A stretch of 64,000 nt of DNA, taken from assembly GCA_964036275.1 (NCBI GenBank), contig OZ038436.1, positions 9,330,147-9,394,146 of the forward strand. The letters are read 5' to 3'. A program made the position numbers and the translations under genes. Origin of the DNA: Litoditis marina (taxonomy: Eukaryota; Nematoda; Chromadorea; Rhabditida; Rhabditidae). Below, piece by piece: positions 25,191 to 33,598 of the stretch (position 1 is the first letter of the stretch; each line of letters opens with the position of its first letter). The notes below the pieces were generated by a model. It was not told where the DNA came from. It saw only the letters and a list, made by a program, of their open reading frames with translations, and did not search any database.

Positions 25191-25313
25191 AAATGATTAC
25201 ACTGTCTACAATTAATTGTACATATGTATGCATAAATTTGTCCTCCTCCCTTTAGAATCACTCGTTTTAATTACAATGGAACCAGTTTATTTTATTACCC
25301 ATACGACTTGACG

Positions 25314-25321
25314 TATATAAG
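25314..25321 (+). promoter_or_regulatory. TATA box of the Cys-rich gene
   Basis: TATATAAG lies 60 bases before the ATG at 25381, with no other gene between. Confidence 0.45.
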
Positions 25322-25380
25322 CGTTTTCTCAAAAAAACGGTTTCTGAAAAGCGAGAGCGCACCAGTCCTCTCAAGATAGA

Positions 25381-25713
25381 ATGTCTAGCCATCACTACAT
25401 ACCACGATGCTACACCTGCATAGAGGAAGAATGTTTCGTGAGTTTGCTACGTATTCCACCCAACAACGTGTATATAAATTGTACCAATGCTGTACGAGAC
25501 TAGATACCAAGATTCACAAACTTTGAACATTCTCGTACATTGACTTTTTATTTTTCAATGGCTGAGACACTACTGTATTTTCACGTTTCGTTTCAGGTTT
25601 GCAAATGGAAGTTCAGAGCAATGTGCTCGAACTGTCATACACAGTACTGCGCCTGCTGCGCCGAAATGATGCTAGAAGCTGGCGGATGTGCTTGCATTGT
25701 ATGCAGTGATTGA
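25381..25713 (+). CDS. Spliced Cys-rich miniprotein of the element
   Basis: Two exons, 25381-25437 and 25597-25713, joined in phase 0 across a GT-AG intron of 159 bases; 57 aa. It holds cysteines in a zinc-binding pattern: RCYTCIEEEC, VCKWKFRAMCSNC, YCACC, GCACIVC. The spacing of CxxC pairs suggests a small RING- or zinc-ribbon-like fold. It starts 190 bases after the polymerase end and has its own TATA box, so it looks separately transcribed. No lesion. Function unknown; small zinc proteins in DNA viruses are often regulators, but that is only analogy. Confidence 0.6.
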
Positions 25714-25856
25714 ACACTGCCTATAGTTTCTGTTCATGTACTCTCAACTAGCGAATTTTCCCCAAGGAAGCAATCTTGATTGTTTTGTTCACCATTGTTT
25801 GTTGTGCCGCTTAACACGATTGAATAAATGAATTCATTAGTCTTATTAAATGCACA

Positions 25857-26572
25857 TTAAAAAAATACATTAAAAAGAATGATGGTCCGGTGCTGCTGGT
25901 GCTGGTGAGGTGAGTGGCTGCGGCCGAAGGTGCAGGTGCAGAGGAGCTGTAAACATATGTTATAAGCAAAATATAATACGTTTCAACAATCGCTGGCATT
26001 CTATTTCTACAAAAATATTCAAAGCGTTTAAAAGGGTATCTGGCTAACACATAAACAGAGTTTTAGATCCATCTGCTCCCCCTTCGACGAAGAACTGTAA
26101 ATAGTAGTTCGCACTTATTACAACAAACGAACTAAATGGTACAGCAAAACGAACTAAATGGTACAGCGAAACGAACTAAATGGTACAGCGAAAAATCGAT
26201 TTGCAAGCTTTCTATACTTTCATGGGGGAAATACTCCCCCCTAAATTCTGATAAACTATCACAAACACTGTTAGGAAAGCATTTTCGAAAAAATTGAAGA
26301 CTAATACAGAAAACAGTTACTGAAAAGTGCCAAAGTGAACTGTAGGAGGACAACTAACACAACTGAATTAGATAACTCACCCGCACCACGAGATTCTCGC
26401 CCTCAAACCGCAACGTCCACCCGACCACGTTGCTCAGCTCCACAATGGCGGCGATATTCGCCGCTAGGTTGGCCTCCTGGCGGCGATGAGGGGGCCAGAA
26501 CCCCGTCCTGACGACGTGAAGTGCGTCCGCAAGCACTTCACGTCGCTCTTCGCGGGTCATGGGGGCTCGCAT
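25857..26572 (-). CDS. His-rich spliced gene, paralogue of the RS-rich gene
   Basis: Two exons, 26381-26572 and 25857-25946, phase 0, 93 aa. The start ATG is preceded by a TATA box 33 bases upstream. Exon 1 encodes MTREERREVLADALHV, then ANLAANIAAIVELSNVVGW and TLRFEGENLVVR. Exon 2 gives a short tail rich in His and Gln (SHSPHQHQQH). The exon 1 core lines up with exon 2 of the RS-rich gene: both have a small-residue helix with LA..I...V followed by a RFE-type beta pair and a donor close after it. This supports two members of one family in the same element. No known family recognised; the second exon is less certain than the first. Confidence 0.5.
26125..26194. repeat. Three tandem 22-bp units
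   Basis: ACGAACTAAATGGTACAGCG is repeated three times with a two-base spacer and one substitution, inside the intron of the His-rich gene. Confidence 0.85.
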
Positions 26573-26604
26573 GTTGTCGTCTATTACAGGCTCTGCCCTC
26601 ACGC

Positions 26605-26612
26605 CTTATATA
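26605..26612 (-). promoter_or_regulatory. TATA box of the His-rich gene
   Basis: On the minus strand this reads TATATAAG, 33 bases before the ATG. Just upstream is a run of 20 G (26618-26637, plus strand). Confidence 0.5.
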
Positions 26613-26617
26613 CAGTA

Positions 26618-26637
26618 GGGGGGGGGGGGGGGGGGGG
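26618..26637. repeat. G20 homopolymer
   Basis: Twenty consecutive G on the plus strand, directly upstream of the His-rich gene's TATA box. Other homopolymers: C15 at 19781-19795, C run in CYTH intron 1, and a G run near 46,106-46,121. Confidence 0.9.
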
Positions 26638-27311
26638 TGGCGGCATATCCCCCTCAAAAGGGTGAGATGATCCTCTTGGTAACAATACAGAGTATTCCCA
26701 TGAGGATAAAGGTGATCCTCTTGGGAACAACACAGAGTTCTCATCACAGCTCCTACATCAATCAAGTAGGGATACATAAATAGGCGGATTGTAAATCATT
26801 GTTTTATGTCAAAATCAAACACTTTCAGCATGTAATAACGAATGAATTCATCGTCTAAACTTATCAAATCAAAAATCTACAAATTCCCCGAAAACTATTT
26901 CCTTGTGACAACATTTTTGCTACAAATATCGTATATCCTCCACACGTCACGTAGCTTCGCTAAATTTTTGAGGCCCAGTTTGGTTACGGTAGCTCTTGCG
27001 GAAACGACGTACAAATGACGCGGTCTGTCTTTTTGGCTTTTGACCGAGTGAACAGAAAAAGTAACAAATGGACTTTTTCACATAAATCAGCTGCCAGTGA
27101 GACCCTTTCTTATAATCGGGGTCTGTGTTGGTCTGTGTTGACTATTAGAAAATATTTACCACGTATCTCATCAGCTGGGAGTCTATTACAGGGGAATACA
27201 CCCAGAAATATTGGACCCAGATTATTGTCCGCAGCCAAGAGACGACTAGTTTGACTCTCATACATATCACTACTTCAATCACCACCGTACACAGGCAGCG
27301 AACGGTCGAAG
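26638..27311. other. Intergenic stretch with a direct repeat
   Basis: GATCCTCTTGG(T/G)AACAA(T/C)ACAGAGT occurs at about 26,666 and again at about 26,712, upstream of the His-rich gene. This could be a repeated promoter element. The rest (to 27,311) shows no convincing gene; the ORF at 27,015-27,254 has no family features. Confidence 0.45.
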
Positions 27312-27579
27312 ATGCCCTTTGTCCCTATTAATATTCAAAATTTACCATGGGAAAAAAATTCTATTTCATGGTCACTATGGAGGGGGTGCTTTTATCGGGG
27401 TCCCCGGGCTAAGAGATGGTATGCGGGGACGTGGTATCGGAGGTGTTCTGGCATCTGTACTCAGCATGATCCCTACTTTTTTCAAATCTCCAATCGGACA
27501 GCAGGCCGGTGAAAACGTGAAACGTGCAGTGAAGAAGCGTGGACGTCAAGCACTTCGTGATCTAATGAACGTGATATAA
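27312..27579 (+). pseudogene. Basic pX/pVI-like virion protein, frameshifted
   Basis: The frame starting at the ATG (MPFVPINIQNLPW) and the frame carrying the rest of the protein differ, so a frame change lies between about 27,345 and 27,390, next to an A7 run and a G run. The second part reads GLRDGMRGRGIGGVLASVLS, IPTFFKSPIGQQAGENVKRA and VKKRGRQALRDLMNVI. A Gly-rich hydrophobic segment followed by Lys/Arg-rich helices is the usual look of the small core or membrane-active minor capsid proteins of Polintons and adenovirus-like elements. The match is by composition only. Alternatively a short intron bridges the two frames, but no good donor and acceptor were seen. Confidence 0.5.
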
Positions 27580-27963
27580 TCCATTTATGACGAGAAAACA
27601 ACAGTGACAGCAAGATATATAGTAAATTGCGTTATTTACAAAGCACTGTGATTAGTTAGATTTTTTAAAAATGTTATCTCTACAATTTTATCAATTTTTT
27701 TGGTTCCAATAATGAGAGAATGCGGTTATGCAATGAAACTAGTTGACTATTGTACTTTTTTTTAAATGTTATCGCTACAGTTATATTACTTTTTTTGGTT
27801 CCAATATCTAGTGAATGTGGTTAGACAAATGAATGTTTTTACAAGTTATCAGTTATATATTTTTAAGTGTTTAAGACCATTTGAATTACACTATTAAGAT
27901 GAAACAATTGGACAAACTAAGATATATCTATTGAATAACATGGGTTCACAATTATGAATCTAC
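27580..27963. other. AT-rich interval with imperfect duplication
   Basis: Two segments (about 27,660-27,745 and 27,760-27,830) share AAATGTTATC, TCTACA/GCTACAG, TTTTTTTGGTTCCAATA and GAATG(C/T)GGTTA in order, an imperfect tandem duplication. It lies between convergent element genes. No gene seen. Confidence 0.5.
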
Positions 27964-28341
27964 TTAGGGGAATCTAGCTAGTCTGTTTCGTTGGGCGCAG
28001 TTTGGGCACATTTGGAAAGAGTACACATCCTTGAACTGTTTGAAGGTTGAGCGACAACAGTGGTCCAAGATAAGGGTGATAAAAGGCATACCATAGAGAA
28101 TCCGGCTCCTTGTCAGCGGCACGTAGGCGATTGGCTTCGACACCGGCTCCTTGTGTACTTGAGGTGCTGGAAGATCCGACTTCTTGAACGCTGGTGGGGG
28201 TCCGGACGGGCACTGGGGAGACATCGATTCCGGTGCTGCATAGAATTTACGCTTAGTCGGGGTGGACTGGCTCTCAGAGTCGGGGCTCTAGTTGTTCATA
28301 GGCTCAGTGGGGTAGGGCATAGTGGCGAATGTTTGGCTCAT
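27964..28341 (-). pseudogene. Pro-rich element ORF with one in-frame stop
   Basis: One frame of 126 codons runs from the ATG at 28341 to the TAA at 27964, interrupted only by TAG at 28288-28290 (codon 18). A TATA box (TATAAATAG, 28376-28384) lies 35 bases upstream. The N-terminal part is Ser/Thr/Pro-rich (SESQSTPTKRKFYAAPESMS, CPSGPPPAFKK). The C-terminal part is more ordered (ILYGMPFITLILDHCC) and ends in a CxxC pair (MCPNCAQRNRLARFP). Translation could restart at the Met at 28224. No family recognised. Confidence 0.5.
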
Positions 28342-28994
28342 TTTCGCTGCGATACCCCTACTCCCTCCCATCGCGCTATTTATACACAGTTTCAAGGTGA
28401 TATCAATGTAAGGATCGCCAAGGTTAATTTTCCTTGGATCGTAAAAAGGTAGTTACAATGGCAGCATTCCAAATTTAATAGTACCGTCTACTGCAGCTAG
28501 TCAAGGTTAATGCACTCTTAGTTTGTAAAAAAAAGCGTCGTTTGCCGTACCTTTCCCCATTGAAGCTTTCTTGATTCAATGGTATATGTCAAGAGCTACG
28601 TCAATCCACTCTGCCATTGTGAAAAAAACGAAAAACAAAAAGGTATAGCCACAACATTCCAAAATAACCTACTTTTTTTGATCTATCAGCCCCTGCACCA
28701 TCGGACGATATTTATGAAAGTAGAATTAGTAAAGTGTGAACAATACGAATAATGATAAATGAGTGAAAAACATTTTCTGGCATGTGTTAATGCATAGTGG
28801 ACATGTATACGAGCATTCATTTCAACAACATTTATTCGAAAAAAAAAACGGTACAACAAAAGTAGTAACATGCATACACGAATTCGTTCAACCAGTGGTG
28901 TGAGCTAATAACCATAACAGCACATAGGAGATACAACAAACCCTGTAAACAAAGAAATAACCCGGTCAACAAGTAACTACATGGATACCACTGC
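28342..28994. other. Interval between element genes
   Basis: Beyond the TATA box at 28376-28384 I see no supported coding or RNA feature. It should contain the 3' UTR of the membrane-anchored gene to its right. Confidence 0.4.
28376..28384 (-). promoter_or_regulatory. TATA box of the Pro-rich ORF
   Basis: Minus-strand TATAAATAG, 35 bases before the ATG at 28341. Confidence 0.5.
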
Positions 28995-31170
28995 CTAGTC
29001 GTTCCAGGCGGCTTCAATGTCCTTGAAAGGATCTTCGAAAGGATCAGCATCCTCCTCCTTCTTGTTTCCGCAAAGGCGACCGATTGCCGCAAGCAGAATG
29101 ATGACGCCAGCGCCAATAAGAAGAACGATACCGCCTGTAGAAATGAAGCTTGATTAATTCTTTTCTCCCTTATCACAGCCCGAGATGAATAGCTTACCCT
29201 TTTTTGTACGAACAACACTAACCCGTATCAGGCTGAGAGCAATAAAATGCATGATACAATATTTAAGATGAAAATAATACCAACCGATGGTAACTCCAAT
29301 GACCGCGACGGGTACTGGATTGTTGATCAAGCCCTCAGTAGTCAAGATAGGGGATGAAAGCGTTGTGGTTGTGGTGCGTACGGGTGCTTCAACAACGGGA
29401 GGCAATGGCGATCCACTGAAATCAGAATGAGCTGACCACAGGATAGAAAACGCTAGATTATCATAAAATACACTAAACAAACTAGCGACGTCAAGCTGTA
29501 TTATCCATCGCTTGAATTATATAAAGAAACCGTACCTGATCACATGGGTTCCACGGAAATAGATCGCGGGTCTCACACGCTTGCGATACTTTGAAGTATC
29601 TGTCTCGACGCTCCATGCAATCGATGGTGCGACCGGTCCGAGATCCGCCCTGTAATTTCAATTCATATTCGTAATGAGTATTCTACTACGGTACGGATGT
29701 GAGAACACAACATTAAAAATTAGAAGAAAGTGGTTTAAAACTACCTACATGTAAATGTATTTTCCTGAGTCTTGCGGGGGGGATCGACCTTGTAGAACAG
29801 TGTATCCTTCACTGCTGGCATGATGGATACATCATACCCCCTTAAAATGAATGAAATTTAATACATAGCTGAGCTGGTAAAGACTGATAAATTGCATAAA
29901 ATAATAGGTTACGTTAGCTGTGAATGGTACATGGTCTCCAGAGCTGGATCAGGTTTGTCAACATTGAGACAGTCTACCATACTTCAAATACGTTGTTGTT
30001 ATGAACATTTACTCGACAAAAATAAAGGTATTCATTTATCAACAACTAGTTTATATTACACTTTTCTATATTACTCAATGCCAAGAGTTTGAAATAATCA
30101 TTATCTACCTATGGGCCTGCTCTCTGAGGATGAGTTTGTCGATGACTTTATCTTTTGACACCTCCAAATGTTTTTTCCTTGTATGACGCATCCAGACTAA
30201 AATGATGCATGATTAACCCTTTACAAACATAGCAATGAATGAGTGAGCTTTACAGCACATGAAAATGAGAAAAGTGTGGGTACATTATTATCATAACGTA
30301 AATGTAGAAAAACGTACCTCAGGTCCGGTTCCTTGCCCATTACACCGCTACTATCCTTCGATTTCTTGTTTGTTGCGTGCTTCAGACTCGTAAACGGTTG
30401 TTTTTCTGAATTTTTTTCAAAATAATGAAAACAAGATTTACTGATGGCTAGAAGGAAGAAAACTATACCATTATCACATTTCACTCTCGATCAATTACAT
30501 CATACACAGAATAAGACAGCGGACATAATTTTGTCCATCACCGGCATGGTAGAAGTACGTCTACACCTTCGTTAATGAACGAGTATACCTTACTGATCGC
30601 ATTTTGCGCCGGCTCGATGTGGAGGACACCAGCAAATTTCCGGGCGGTCAGGACCCAGGGTGTGACATTCCCCCACTCCACTGCACCTGTCTAGATGACG
30701 GCACTGTCTCATAGGTACACGAGTCATCACCCTATCAAGAAAATAAGTTTTTACATATTGAATAAAATATAAAGTAAATTGAGGAATTGAACATACTTGG
30801 CATTATGTGACACTATCATATGCTTACTGGCTGCACGTGATGTAAGTTCATTAGAAAACACATGTAAAAACAGAATACCATTATTTAATATTGATAGAAG
30901 ACAAATAAATTGTAAAAAATGTTGCTTTTTTGGAAAACCATAAAAAAATAACCATGTTCTGAACACCATCTTTTGCCGCCATTCGAATGGTTACCGCCGG
31001 AATATGGTGGTTATTTAGTACGAGAAGAATACAATTTTCATCTGTAGAGCACAGTGAGGAAAAAGTTGCAAGCAGCGAACTGCTTGGCTGCGAGTCTGAT
31101 GAAAACATCGCTGAATGGTTGAAACGGTACGAATATGGGCGATCTGAATCCTTGATGTTGTATTTCAACG
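28995..31170 (-). CDS. Multi-exon membrane-anchored surface-type protein of the element
   Basis: The 3' half is well defined: exons 29749-about 29,810, 29536-29649, 29285-29415 and 28995-29134 join with matching phases. They give an ectodomain stretch (RSPPQDSGKYIY; SIAWSVETDTSKYRKR), a Thr/Pro-rich stalk (EAPVRTTTTTLSSP), a transmembrane helix (GIVLLIGAGVIILLAAIGRL) and an acidic cytosolic tail (DADPFEDPFKDIEAAWND). Upstream, 30594-30731 is a clean exon with an EGF-like cysteine pattern (CRHLDRCSGVGEC, ICWCPPHRAGAKCD), and about 30,958-31,118 is a further candidate with paired Cys. The exons between 29,810 and 30,594 are unresolved; a candidate at about 30,318-30,410 carries stops. Type I membrane topology fits a virion surface or entry protein. 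Published nematode Mavericks are reported to carry a fusogen, so that is the leading guess, unproved. I could not identify a fold. Confidence 0.5.
30594..30731 (-). other. EGF-like exon of the membrane-anchored gene
   Basis: The exon is 138 bases, open in one frame, bounded by an AG acceptor and a GTAAGG donor. Cysteine order C-x5-C-x5-C-x10-C-x-C-x8-C with GVGEC and AGAKC matches an EGF module. It could be a host-derived domain captured by the element. Confidence 0.5.
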
Positions 31171-31205
31171 GTGACGTACATTTTTTTTGTGATCTATGTG
31201 GTTCT

Positions 31206-32021
31206 TATTTATGAGTTCCACGATCAGCGTGGGTAAGACGTTGGCCAGATATTGCCCTTGCGAGAGTTGAATGTGCTCTTCGTTACGTAGATGAATTGTT
31301 ACCTGGTGGTTTTGAAGCGGCCCGTTTGTGATCTTCTGATGCTGGGTCTCATGGAAGTCAGTGAAATGAGATAAGAAGGTTTCAGGGAATGAACTGAACA
31401 TTGTAGTCGTCGAGGTAGAATACGTCTGCGTATCTGGTACTGAGTGTTGGTCTGGGGCGTGGTGAAAGTTGCCAGTTGTTTTGCGCCAACCGGTTCTCAT
31501 TTTTCGGTAGTAAAACTTTCGTTGAGTACTTCGGTGACCAGTGGTTTGTGAATATTGTGAATATACATTTCGAGGGAGAATTAAGCATCTAGTGCTATTG
31601 AGGTATTTGAGTTCATCATTTTAGAGGCTCGGTTAATAATAGCCGCACCGTTCAGGATGGAACGAGTTCTGAATGGTAGATAAAAGCCTTTCTCATCTCT
31701 GAACCCGGGATGCCTCATGACTAGGCAGAATTTTGTGGTGTTTAAGTCGTGATTGCCTTTTTTCAATGTTTTCAATATGAATAAATCTAATAATCTAGCA
31801 ACTTTCCCAGTTGATGTAGCATTACTGTCGAAATCCTTGAATGACAGACGTTTAATGTTGACTTTGGTGGCTTTTCTAGTAATTACTAGTTCCTCTGTAT
31901 ACTCATCTTTTTCGGCAATCTCGGCTATATTTCGGGTCTCGTTTTCAGTGGACGTTGTAGAGGTAGCTTCATCGTCTTCGCTTTCGGCGTCGCTCTGATA
32001 GTTATCCCTTATTAGTTGCAA
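31206..32021 (-). pseudogene. Unassigned element ORFs, frames broken
   Basis: The frame 31581-32021 (about 146 codons, no ATG at its start) encodes an acidic Ser/Thr-rich stretch (DAESEDDEATSTTSTENE) followed by an ordered part (VNIKRLSFKDFDS; LNTTKFCLVMRHPGF; FYLPFRTRSILNGAAIIN). After the stop at 31581, coding-like sequence continues in two other frames: RYADVFYLDDYNVQF to about 31,400, then SHFTDFHETQHQ and QGQYLANVLPTLIVELI to about 31,206. These may be one decayed gene, two genes or exons of the membrane-anchored gene. No family recognised. Confidence 0.4.
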
Positions 32022-32163
32022 ACCGTGAGATCTTATTACTCTTTAGAATGTTGCTGTGTGGTATGTGAAGCAACTCTCTCCTGTCTGTTTCACTGCGTGG
32101 TGTACTTCCTTTTTTCAGAGATAGGTTTATGACCGACCCCGACGCATTTTAATAGTTTTTGTC

Positions 32164-32164
32164 T

Positions 32165-32220
<56 letters not shown>
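32164..32220. repeat. CT microsatellite
   Basis: A near-pure TC/CT tract. The Arg-Glu repeats of the minus-strand frame across it are an artefact. Confidence 0.9.
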
Positions 32221-32222
<2 letters not shown>

Positions 32223-32459
32223 ATTGCGCAATATGTTGATTGGGATAATGCACGGTAGGGTATATTGATAACATTCATTTTCTGACAATACAATGTATAA
32301 GAATCAATAGTAATAACAGTATGTAATGAACTTGGCGTCGTATCCTAGCTCGAAGGATTCTGGTTCAATTCTGGCGTGTCCTATAGTACCACGTTTGAGT
32401 CTCGACTTTTCTGCTTGGGAAGTCTCATCAGCTGTTTACGCCTTCATTGTATCCACTTT

Positions 32460-32729
32460 TTAAGTTTTTTCCTTGTCTTCTTTCACCACGATATGCTTTA
32501 CTTTCTGATTTCCACCCCCTGCTGATTTGATAATGATTGAGCAGTCACTTTTCATTCTCTGGATAAATGAGGGGTGATCCTTGAAACGTTCCAGAAACGC
32601 TTCACGACTTAGATTCAATTCTTCAATTTCAACCCCTGCGTGTCTATTTTGATCGTGAGAAAGTTTTCTCTGTCTTGAGGATAAGAATTTATCACAGATG
32701 ATACAGTAAGATCCAGCGAGCGCACTCAT
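32460..32729 (-). CDS. Small C2H2 zinc-finger ORF
   Basis: From the ATG at 32729 to TAA, 89 aa. One zinc finger is visible near the N-terminus, C-x2-C-x12-H-x4-H (YCIICDKFLSS ... HDQNRH). It is followed by an acidic helix (EIEELNLSREAFLERFKD) and a Lys-rich tail (KHIVVKEDKEK). It lies at the right edge of the element gene cluster, on the same strand as its neighbours. It might be the first exon of a longer protein continuing into 31581-32021, but no donor with matching phase was seen. Single C2H2 ORFs can be DNA- or protein-binding regulators. Confidence 0.45.
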   Translation of the reverse strand: MSALAGSYCIICDKFLSSRQRKLSHDQNRHAGVEIEELNLSREAFLERFKDHPSFIQRMKSDCSIIIKSAGGGNQKVKHIVVKEDKEKT

Positions 32730-33598
32730 TGTCGACCGCACGCCACGTAACTTGAAAGTAAACTAAATGAAAAAAGACTCATAGTTTCTGTACTATCGCG
32801 TTTTTTCTATCTTGATGTCTTGACTCTCTTCTTCTTCGGTCTCGTTTTCTATTGCGGAGTGTTTCATTACGTCACGCTCGATTGTTCGTATTTTTTTCTT
32901 TTTATGGTCGCGCCGCGAGAGATAGCCAGTCGGGGGTGTTCAAAAACGGTGCCGGGTCTTCAAATAGCGGGGGCATATACTACTAGTTTAGTTTTTAGAA
33001 CATGGGACTTAGGGGAGTACTTAGTCCGGGGTTCGTTACTGCAAGACTTGGTATCAGATTTTCTTCCATGAGAATTGTCATAGAAGCCTCGACGAATAGC
33101 TATATATTGTATAGTTCCGATGTGGTTGAGCTTTTCCGGTTAATCTACGTAGAACAATTCGTGAGCGGTTGATTTCGTGGTATGTTGTTTGACTTGAAAC
33201 GGTGAGGTGGACACCTCGATTCGACTAGAAACCTTCTCAAATTACCGTATATTTCTTACTGAATAAAACATCAGTCAACCAATACGTCGAGTGTTTGATT
33301 CATATAAGTACTACATGCGAAACACTTCACCGCGCTTCACTGCTGCTAGTGAGAAACATGTCTCACGGCATTCGGAACCTCGTATAGGCTTATCTCGATA
33401 TGGTCGTTTCAAAGAATTCTAATTGAATCTTTAGAAAACCCAGAATAAAAACTCATGTTTGCGGTCTTGATATTTTTAGGTTTCAAATATTCAAGTTATA
33501 TAATATGTTGTGGAAGTGAATGAAATTCATACAATGATGCATTGCAAATCGAACAATTTTTTTTTCCTTTCGCATTTGTTAGCATATTTTCAATCCAG
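32730..33598. other. Right flank of element, left flank of CEP104
   Basis: A short minus-strand frame ending about 32,790 (from ATG near 32,862) gives a basic then acidic peptide (HKKKKIRTIERD; ENETEEEESQD), too weak to call. A GTGAAAC..GCGCTTCA motif lies near 33,316. No terminal inverted repeat was recognised when comparing with 20.2-20.5 kb by eye. Confidence 0.4.

Larger units (their letters stand above)
20551..32729. mobile_element. Degraded Maverick/Polinton-type virus-like element (minimum extent)
   Basis: The anchor is a protein-primed family B DNA polymerase. Around it are compact genes on both strands, several with a TATA box 30-60 bases upstream of the ATG, unlike the host genes nearby. 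Contents in order: RS-rich gene (-), polymerase (+), Cys-rich miniprotein (+), His-rich gene (-), pX/pVI-like gene (+), Pro-rich ORF (-), membrane-anchored EGF-containing gene (-), unassigned ORFs (-), C2H2 ORF (-). Typical Polintons also carry an rve integrase, FtsK-like ATPase, adenovirus-type protease and jelly-roll capsid proteins in 15-20 kb between terminal inverted repeats; none was seen. The limits given are simply the outermost genes, so true ends may lie further out. Confidence 0.75.

Noticed and set aside
32090..32293. Arg-Glu repeat frame on the minus strand
   Set aside because: Translation of a CT microsatellite.
32340..32400. tRNA-like T-arm CTGGTTCAATTCTGG
   Set aside because: The bases after the T-stem find no complement upstream at tRNA distance; no anticodon stem.
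20200..33300. Terminal inverted repeats of the Maverick-like element
   Set aside because: I compared both edges by eye and found no convincing pair; needs computed self-alignment.
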